A program made the position numbers and the translations under genes. DNA of 6,166 bases from Campylobacterales bacterium. GTDB lineage: Bacteria > Campylobacterota > Campylobacteria > Campylobacterales > JAADDG01. Below, piece by piece: positions 1 to 4,385 of the stretch. The notes beneath the pieces were generated by a model, which was given only the letters and a program-made list of their open reading frames with translations, had not been told where the DNA came from and made no database searches. Position 1 is the stretch's first letter; every line of letters begins with the position of its first letter. The DNA lies in contig JALVCR010000004.1 of the NCBI GenBank assembly GCA_027009865.1, positions 1 through 6,166 on the forward strand. Direction: 5' to 3'.

Positions 1-312
1 CTCTTCTATTAAATCTCCGTATCTGTCAACTTTAAAAACTTTTAAATTGGCATCTTTATCCAATTTTAGCGTAACATTTGAATCTCTTGAACCGTTTATC
101 AAAAGAGAGGAGTTTTGACAATCTTTCCCGTAAACGGTGTAGATTAGAAGCTGGCTGTGTTTTTGATATTTTAGCAGATTCTCTTTTAAATTCTTTAGAG
201 TTATTTTCTCTTTTTTAGGCTCTCTTTTTAGGTTTGATATAGCTATCGAATATACAAGCCCTATAATAATAATTACGATAATAAGCTCTATTAAAGTAAA
301 AGCTCTCTTTAT
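1..312 (-). CDS. T2SS minor pseudopilin, GspH-like (3' end outside window; non-canonical start)
   Basis: The reverse strand is open from an in-frame stop at 325-327 to the window edge, giving 104 codons. The N-terminus is a clear prepilin signal: a short basic leader MKRA, then FTLIE with Glu at mature position 5, then a hydrophobic helix to about residue 28. A GspH-type minor pseudopilin would be processed by prepilin peptidase and join the tip of the T2SS pseudopilus. The rest, rich in Lys with one Cys at 65, is not recognisable to me. There is no ATG or GTG in this frame, and the only TTG codons lie deep inside (about residues 71 and 84), beyond the signal. Translation must therefore start at ATA 310-312 (gives MKRA, 8 nt from AGGA) or ATT 313-315. 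It follows gspG by 34 nt in the same direction. The H assignment rests on position and helix sequence; I, J or another minor pseudopilin is possible. Confidence 0.75.
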   Translation of the reverse strand, partial: MKRAFTLIELIIVIIIIGLVYSIAISNLKREPKKEKITLKNLKENLLKYQKHSQLLIYTVYGKDCQNSSLLINGSRDSNVTLKLDKDANLKVFKVDRYGDLIEE

Positions 313-320
313 AATTTCTA

Positions 321-326
321 TCCTTT
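321..326 (-). promoter_or_regulatory. Ribosome binding site for the ATA/ATT-started pseudopilin
   Basis: On the reverse strand this reads AAAGGA. Its AGGA core lies 8 nt from the ATA at 310-312 and 5 nt from the ATT at 313-315. It begins directly after the T-run of the hairpin behind gspG. A good Shine-Dalgarno sequence with normal spacing to a codon that gives the standard leader is the main reason to accept a non-canonical start rather than call the gene dead. Confidence 0.55.
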
Positions 327-348
327 AAAAAGAGGAGAAGCCCTCTTT
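327..348 (-). terminator. Weak terminator-like hairpin over the gspG stop codon
   Basis: AAAGAGG at 329-335 and CCTCTTT at 342-348 are exact reverse complements around a 6-nt loop (336-341). In the gspG direction the 3' arm runs into five T residues (331-327), giving an intrinsic-terminator layout with a short, rather GC-poor stem. The left arm in the transcript overlaps the gspG TAA (349-347). As the next gene runs the same way with its ribosome binding site immediately after the T-run, a partial terminator or a 3'-end-stabilising hairpin that keeps the major pseudopilin above the minor one is more likely than full termination. This role is inferred. Confidence 0.4.
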
Positions 349-769
349 ATCTTTGACAGTTTTTGTTATAGCTTATATCCGCATTTTCTCCCTCTCCTCC
401 CTCTTTTCCGTCTGCTCCCAAAGAGATTAGATCAAAGCTATCGCCGTTATTTACGTAAATATATGGATGTTTCCATGGATCTAAAGGAGCGCTTTTTGAA
501 TCTAGAAATCCGTTTGGAGGAAAACTTTTATATTTGTCGGGATCTGGGTTTTTTATCAAAGCTTCAAGTCCCTCTTCGGTTGTTGGATATGTGCCGTTTT
601 GAAGTTTAAAAGTTTTCAGGGCGTCAGCTATGCTTTTCATCTGAATGCAGACAAGCTTCTTTTTGGCCTCTTCGCTCTGTCCTATTAGATTTGGCATTAC
701 AAGTGATGCTAACAATCCTAAAATAATGATAACTATCATTATCTCAATAAGTGAAAAAGCTTTTCTCAT
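347..769 (-). CDS. gspG: T2SS major pseudopilin GspG
   Basis: This 140-residue protein is the main subunit of the periplasmic pseudopilus that drives substrate through the secretin. The leader MRKA is followed by FSLIE (Glu at mature position 5) and a hydrophobic helix to about residue 25. The family signatures are plain: NGTYPTTEEGLEAL (58-71), APLDPWKHPYIY (94-105) and SLGADGKEGGEGENADI (116-132). The last is the acidic loop that binds calcium in known GspG structures. Length is normal for the family. The ATG at 769 has an AGGAG (775-779) 5 nt upstream. The residue before the processing site is Ala where Gly is usual. Cys41, in the long helix, and Cys138, near the C-terminus, are unusual and might form a disulfide. 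It is the first gene of the leftward unit. Confidence 0.96.
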   Translation of the reverse strand: MRKAFSLIEIMIVIIILGLLASLVMPNLIGQSEEAKKKLVCIQMKSIADALKTFKLQNGTYPTTEEGLEALIKNPDPDKYKSFPPNGFLDSKSAPLDPWKHPYIYVNNGDSFDLISLGADGKEGGEGENADISYNKNCQR

Positions 770-796
770 ATGAACTCCTAATTTTATTTTCTTTAT

Positions 797-825
797 AGTA
801 TAATTTAAGTCGCTTTAATATACAA
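797..825 (-). promoter_or_regulatory. Candidate promoter for gspG and the leftward unit
   Basis: On the reverse strand TTGTAT (825-820) and TATACT (802-797) are separated by 17 nt, a plausible -35/-10 pair. A start near 790 would leave a leader of about 20 nt carrying the AGGAG site. The -35 match is weak, and AT-rich DNA makes chance -10 matches common, so this rests mainly on spacing and position between divergent genes. Confidence 0.4.
799..804 (+). promoter_or_regulatory. Candidate -10 box for the gspKLMNCD operon
   Basis: A perfect TATAAT lies about 60 nt before the gspK ATG, with no convincing -35 element upstream. It overlaps the reverse-strand TATACT of the gspG promoter by four bases. 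A second candidate, TACAAT at 821-826, is closer to the gene and also lacks a -35. Campylobacterota sigma-70 promoters often lack a conserved -35, so its absence does not exclude either site. Confidence 0.4.
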
Positions 826-865
826 TATTGCGAAATTTTATAGAAAATTAACTTTGAAAACTATT

Positions 866-1729
866 ATGAAAAAAAAAGCTGTAATTTTGCTTATTACTAT
901 CGGTTTTATCGCTTTGATGAGCGTTTTTATTCTAACTTCCATCTCTATTTTTGAAAATTCCTTAAAAAATGTTTCTCAAATAGAGAGAATAGAACGCTTT
1001 AATGTCCTGTTTTCGGATATTGTAGCGATATTAAACAAAAAAGTAAAGCTTATAAAAGACTCTTTGGATCTGGATATGTTTTTGGGAGTCTATCCTCCTT
1101 TTGTTGATCCAAAGGGAAAAGTTTCCATACAGATTGTAATGGAGCCAAAAGTAAATAGGATAAATATAAATAATCTGCTTTATAAAAGAAAGGTTGATTT
1201 TGTAACCAAAGCCTTTTTGCAAAAAGTTCTTTTAAGATATGAAGTATCGGATGAAGACTATTTTATAAGACTCCTTTTGGATACTTTGGATTACGATGAG
1301 AGCGAAAGGGGAGCTAATACGGAGATAGTTTTGAAAGAGAGCAGTTTCATAAACGGCAAAATAGAAAATAAGAAACATTTCGATAAAATATTAGATTATT
1401 ATGTGTCGGTAACAAACGATGAGAATATTAAAAAGATTCCATGGGATAAGCTGATTTTTTTTGGAGATAGAGATAAGAAGTATATTTTAGATTGCGATAG
1501 GATGTATCCTGAACTTGTGGAAGTGCTTTTTGGTATGAAAACAGCTGTAAATTGCAAGGATATAAAAAATATGGGAATTAGCGCGTTTAACTACTCATCT
1601 TACAAAAAGGGAGTGGATTATCCGATTGAGTGCAGGGTAGCTTTTAAGATAGATGGTAAGATAGAGAAAGTTAAATTTGATTATAATTTAAAAACGCATA
1701 AGGTTAGCAATATTGAAAAATATTTTTGA
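866..1729 (+). CDS. gspK: T2SS minor pseudopilin GspK
   Basis: GspK is the large minor pseudopilin that caps the pseudopilus tip with GspI and GspJ. From the ATG at 866 it has 287 residues. The leader MKKKA is followed by a hydrophobic helix (about 6-25) without Glu at mature position 5, as is characteristic of GspK. The motifs KVNRININNL (95-104) and LLDTLDYDESERGAN (137-151) match the family's conserved asparagine-rich strand and Asp-rich 'LIDWxD' segment. The following EN..HFDKILDYY stretch fits the usual domain. An in-frame TTG at 854 would lengthen the leader by four residues (MKTIMKKKA); I prefer 866 because it gives a leader like its neighbours'. Neither start has a strong ribosome binding site. 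Nine A residues follow the ATG. Sequence similarity to well-studied GspK is modest overall. Its end overlaps gspL by 17 nt. Confidence 0.85.
   Translation: MKKKAVILLITIGFIALMSVFILTSISIFENSLKNVSQIERIERFNVLFSDIVAILNKKVKLIKDSLDLDMFLGVYPPFVDPKGKVSIQIVMEPKVNRININNLLYKRKVDFVTKAFLQKVLLRYEVSDEDYFIRLLLDTLDYDESERGANTEIVLKESSFINGKIENKKHFDKILDYYVSVTNDENIKKIPWDKLIFFGDRDKKYILDCDRMYPELVEVLFGMKTAVNCKDIKNMGISAFNYSSYKKGVDYPIECRVAFKIDGKIEKVKFDYNLKTHKVSNIEKYF
1700..1703 (+). promoter_or_regulatory. Ribosome binding site for the TTG start of gspL
   Basis: AAGG lies 9 nt before the TTG at 1713, inside the end of gspK. It supports TTG as the true gspL start and the resulting 17-nt overlap. Confidence 0.45.
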
Positions 1730-2642
1730 TAAAAAAAGAGAAATTTATTTTGTTACAAAACATAGCAAAATAGATAAAAGAGGGAAATTGACGCTTATTT
1801 TATCTCCCGAATTTTATTGGGTAAAAAAAGAAAATCTTCCCGTAAAGAGAGTGTATGAGGCTAAAAGACTTGCTCCCTCCGTTTTTGACGGTTTTTTGCC
1901 TGATGGAGATTACTCTTATATTGTTTATAAAGAGGGGGAGGAGTTTATCTTAATAGCCTATGACAGGGAGAAAATTTTAAAAGATTTATCAAATATAGTT
2001 GAAAATATTGAAGATATAGAAGAGATTAGATTTACCCAAACTGAATTTGAGCCACAAGAGAGTTGTATAGAGGTAGATAACCAAAGCTCTCTTGTCTGGA
2101 TAGATGGGGTGGCTGTTTTTATCCCAAGACTTTGTGCAGATGAAGGAAAAAATATTTTAGATCTTTTAAAAGAGATCAAGCTTTCTAAATATAAAGTAAA
2201 AATATCCCAAAAAGATCTAATAGATACTAAAAGTTTAGTTTTATATCTTTTCCCATTTATCCTTCTTTCTTTATCTTTTTTAACCGAATATGCCATCTAT
2301 AAAAAATCCATTTTCTCTTTAGAGAGCAAAAGAGAGGATATAATAAGAAGATACCATCTTCCGCCAACTTCTATTCAATTAAACAATATTAAAAACTCTC
2401 TTTTAAATACTTATAAAAAACAAAAAAAGATTAGAGATTTTATAGATTTTGTCGGTGGAATGGATATAAAAAAAGGAGAGTTTGTAAAATCCTTGGCGGT
2501 AGATTTCAAAGAAGCTTTTGTTTCTATAAAAATCTCTTCGCCTGTTAGAAAAAATCTCATAAAAAGGTATTTTAGTAAAAAATATAAAATTAAAAAAGAG
2601 AGTTTAAAGGAAAATATATTGAATTTAGAGATTGCGCTATGA
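1713..2642 (+). CDS. gspL: T2SS inner-membrane platform protein GspL, reduced form
   Basis: GspL recruits the GspE ATPase on the cytoplasmic side and pairs with GspM in the membrane. This 309-residue protein has that layout: a cytoplasmic part (1-173), one membrane segment (about 174-194), then a periplasmic helix likely to be coiled (195-243) and a small alpha/beta domain (about 252-309) of the GspL/PilN ferredoxin-like type. Residues 28-91, with NLPVKR and IAYDREKILKDL, resemble the first lobe of the actin-like GspL domain. Residues 107-152, including SLVWIDGVAVFIPR, may be a shortened second lobe. The cytoplasmic part is clearly shorter than the usual 220-240 residues. The start is a TTG with AAGG upstream. 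It overlaps gspK by 17 nt and gspM by 4 nt (ATGA). Identification relies on topology, order and weak motifs; a PilN-like annotation would be reasonable. Confidence 0.68.
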   Translation: MKNIFDKKREIYFVTKHSKIDKRGKLTLILSPEFYWVKKENLPVKRVYEAKRLAPSVFDGFLPDGDYSYIVYKEGEEFILIAYDREKILKDLSNIVENIEDIEEIRFTQTEFEPQESCIEVDNQSSLVWIDGVAVFIPRLCADEGKNILDLLKEIKLSKYKVKISQKDLIDTKSLVLYLFPFILLSLSFLTEYAIYKKSIFSLESKREDIIRRYHLPPTSIQLNNIKNSLLNTYKKQKKIRDFIDFVGGMDIKKGEFVKSLAVDFKEAFVSIKISSPVRKNLIKRYFSKKYKIKKESLKENILNLEIAL

Positions 2643-3028
2643 CGAAAAATAATTTTTTGATAATTTTTGCTTTGGCTCTTTTGGTGGTGATAATATCTTT
2701 TATTTTGGATTTTAGAGCCAAAAAATATTACTCCGTTCATTCCGTTAAAGTTATGCAGTTGGAGACGGAAGCAAAAGAGCTTAATTCTCTTAAGAGAATG
2801 TTTCAAAAGGGAAAGATTAAATCGGTTGTCGGATATTTAAAAAGTTTAAAGCCTCCTTCAAAAGATTACAAGAGAGGTGGAGTTTGGATTTTGGAGTTTT
2901 CAAATCTTGACCAAAACGCTTTGAGACTTTTTATGAGAAAAATTTTAAATTCCTCTTTAAAACTTAAAAATTTTAGAGTAATGAGAGAAAAAGATGCAGC
3001 CTCTTTGCATTTGGAGATAAATATATGA
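2639..3028 (+). CDS. gspM: T2SS inner-membrane platform protein GspM-like
   Basis: This is a short bitopic protein of 129 residues. One membrane helix sits at about 6-24, a charged helix likely to be coiled at 27-60, then a small alpha/beta domain (about 82-129) with VWILEFSNLD, a helix rich in Leu and Arg, and two closing strands ending LHLEINI. That is the GspM/PilO architecture, a partner of GspL in the platform around the ATPase. It is somewhat shorter than typical GspM (about 150-180 residues). The ATG overlaps the gspL stop as ATGA, with only a weak AGAG upstream, so translation probably depends on coupling to gspL. The call rests on topology and gene order; sequence alone would leave it hypothetical. 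Confidence 0.68.
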   Translation: MTKNNFLIIFALALLVVIISFILDFRAKKYYSVHSVKVMQLETEAKELNSLKRMFQKGKIKSVVGYLKSLKPPSKDYKRGGVWILEFSNLDQNALRLFMRKILNSSLKLKNFRVMREKDAASLHLEINI

Positions 3029-3543
3029 AAAAATTTATAATATATTTTGCAGTAATCTATCTCTCTTTAATTTTTTTTATGCCAAAAGAGAATCTTTGGT
3101 TTACAGCTGAGCATTTTTTGAAAAAAAATTCTTTAATAGTATCCAATGAGAAGATAAAAGATTTTGGCTTTCTTTTGGATATAAGAGAGGGAAATTTGTA
3201 TTTTGAGGATTTGAAAATAGCTAAAATCAAAGATTTTAAGGCTTTTCCCTATATTTTTTATAACCTTTTTTTATTGAAAAACATAAATACGACTAAAGAG
3301 GTTGAAAATATCATAAATCTACAGATTAAAAATCTAAAACTATATCAAAGTGTTATAAAACCTTTTAAAGTTTTTATAAAGGGAGAGGCTAATATAGGGA
3401 AGATTAGCGGTTCTTTGGATCTAAAAAAGAGAGCTTTAAAGCTTGTTTTAACTCCGCTTGCTTCATTTAAAAATAAAAAATCTTTGCTTAGATTTTTTAA
3501 AAAAACAAAAGAGGGATTTGTGTATGAATACTCTTTTAAATAA
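3025..3543 (+). CDS. gspN: T2SS protein N-like (GspN, AsmA-like fold)
   Basis: This 172-residue protein has an N-terminal membrane helix or uncleaved signal (about 4-19) and a beta-rich periplasmic part. The repeated short strands LLDIREGNLYFEDLKI (50-65), INLQIKNLKLY and FIKGEANIGKISGSLDL suggest the AsmA-like fold of GspN, an accessory T2SS component found in only some systems and of unsettled role. It is shorter than typical GspN (about 250 residues), so one repeat may be missing. The ATG overlaps gspM as ATGA and has GGAG 8 nt upstream (3013-3016). Its last 20 nt overlap gspC. Tracts of eight T (3071-3078) and eight A (3121-3128) lie near its start. The position between gspM and gspC supports the call, but similarity is weak. 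Confidence 0.55.
   Translation: MKKFIIYFAVIYLSLIFFMPKENLWFTAEHFLKKNSLIVSNEKIKDFGFLLDIREGNLYFEDLKIAKIKDFKAFPYIFYNLFLLKNINTTKEVENIINLQIKNLKLYQSVIKPFKVFIKGEANIGKISGSLDLKKRALKLVLTPLASFKNKKSLLRFFKKTKEGFVYEYSFK
3511..3516 (+). promoter_or_regulatory. Ribosome binding site that sets the gspC start
   Basis: GAGGGA lies 7 nt before the ATG at 3524, inside the end of gspN. It decides between that ATG and an in-frame ATG at 3458, which would add 22 residues unlike any GspC leader and reach 86 nt into gspN. Confidence 0.65.
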
Positions 3544-4372
3544 GAAAATTTTATCGTTTATAAAGCTGTTTCTTATCCCTCTTTTATCTATAAAGCTTTT
3601 ATACTCCTTTTCTCTTCTCTTTTTAGAAAAGAGCACGGTTGAGTTTTTTAAAGAGAGAGATTTTAGATTTTTTTATAAAAATGATTTTGCTTTGAGGGTT
3701 TTGCCAAGTGAAAGCATAGTTAAAAAGGAGAAGCCTAAAATCTCAAAGCCTGCTTTAAAGCTTGAGTCTTTGATTTTGAAAGCAACTTTTGTAGATCCAA
3801 AAAGAAGTTTTATAGTAATAGAGGATCATAAAAAGAGCGTTTTTATAGATAAAGGGGAGGTTTATAAAGGGTATAAGCTGATAGAAGTCTATAAAAATAA
3901 GGCTATTTTTAGAAAAGATGGCAAAAATTATGAGATAACGATAAAAGATACTCTTCCAAAAGGAATAGAGAATAGTTTTATTGAAGAAAAAGAGGATTTG
4001 CCAGATTTTTTGCCCTCAACTCCTTTAGGAATAAAAGAGCCTCTAAAACCTCCAAAGGCTGTGCAGGTTTCAAGGGAAGAAGTGAATACTTTTATGGAAA
4101 ATCCAAATCTTATTTGGAAAAATATTCAGATAGACGAGATAAGAAAGAGGGGAAAAATTAGAGGTTTTAAGGTAAGATATGTAAAAAAAGGTTCATATTT
4201 TGATAAACTCGGATTAAGAAGCGGAGATATAATAAAAGCGATAGACGGAAGAGAGTTTACAAGTATTGCTCAGGTTATGCACTATTATAATAATATCTCC
4301 AAAATAAATGCTCTTACTCTAACCGTTATAAGAGGCGGGGAAGAGATGGAACTCTTTTTTGATATTCACTAA
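3524..4372 (+). CDS. gspC: T2SS inner-membrane linker protein GspC (HR and PDZ domains)
   Basis: GspC connects the inner-membrane platform to the secretin by binding the N0 domain of GspD. From the ATG at 3524 it has 282 residues in the standard order. There is a short cytoplasmic end, a membrane helix (about 11-34), a Lys/Pro-rich stretch, the HR domain (about 78-141, LESLILKATFV through FIDKGEVYKGYKL to NYEITI), a Pro-rich linker (145-180), the motif VSREEVNTFMENP (182-194) that precedes the last domain, and a C-terminal PDZ domain (about 208-281). The PDZ domain has KLGLRSGDIIKAIDG (228-242) as its substrate-loop and core strand. Presence of PDZ rather than a coiled coil marks the common GspC type. 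It overlaps gspN by 20 nt and ends 13 nt before gspD, as expected for the conserved C-D pair. Confidence 0.92.
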   Translation: MNTLLNKKILSFIKLFLIPLLSIKLLYSFSLLFLEKSTVEFFKERDFRFFYKNDFALRVLPSESIVKKEKPKISKPALKLESLILKATFVDPKRSFIVIEDHKKSVFIDKGEVYKGYKLIEVYKNKAIFRKDGKNYEITIKDTLPKGIENSFIEEKEDLPDFLPSTPLGIKEPLKPPKAVQVSREEVNTFMENPNLIWKNIQIDEIRKRGKIRGFKVRYVKKGSYFDKLGLRSGDIIKAIDGREFTSIAQVMHYYNNISKINALTLTVIRGGEEMELFFDIH

Positions 4373-4380
4373 AGGAAGGA
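4371..4380 (+). promoter_or_regulatory. Double Shine-Dalgarno before gspD
   Basis: AAAGGAAGGA spans the gspC stop and ends 5 nt before the gspD ATG. It is the strongest ribosome binding site in the operon, which suits a secretin needed in many copies and may let gspD be translated independently of coupling. Confidence 0.6.
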
Positions 4381-4385
4381 AATAG

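Noticed and set aside
823..830. CAATATTG palindrome as a regulator operator
   Set aside because: Too short and AT-rich to separate from chance; kept only as a note under the divergent promoter.
854..865. TTG at 854 as the gspK start
   Set aside because: It adds four residues (MKTI) before MKKKA with no better ribosome binding site; the ATG at 866 gives a leader like the other pseudopilins.
1031..1222. Reverse-strand 63-residue open frame inside gspK
   Set aside because: Aromatic-rich, low-complexity antisense translation of a well-supported gene.
1958..2806. Reverse-strand open frames of 112 and 131 residues over gspL and gspM
   Set aside because: Antisense shadows rich in Ser, Phe and Lys with no domain, opposite to overlapping coding genes of the operon.
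3458..3523. ATG at 3458 as the gspC start
   Set aside because: It would overlap gspN by 86 nt and add a basic extension unlike GspC, while the ATG at 3524 has GAGGGA at good spacing.
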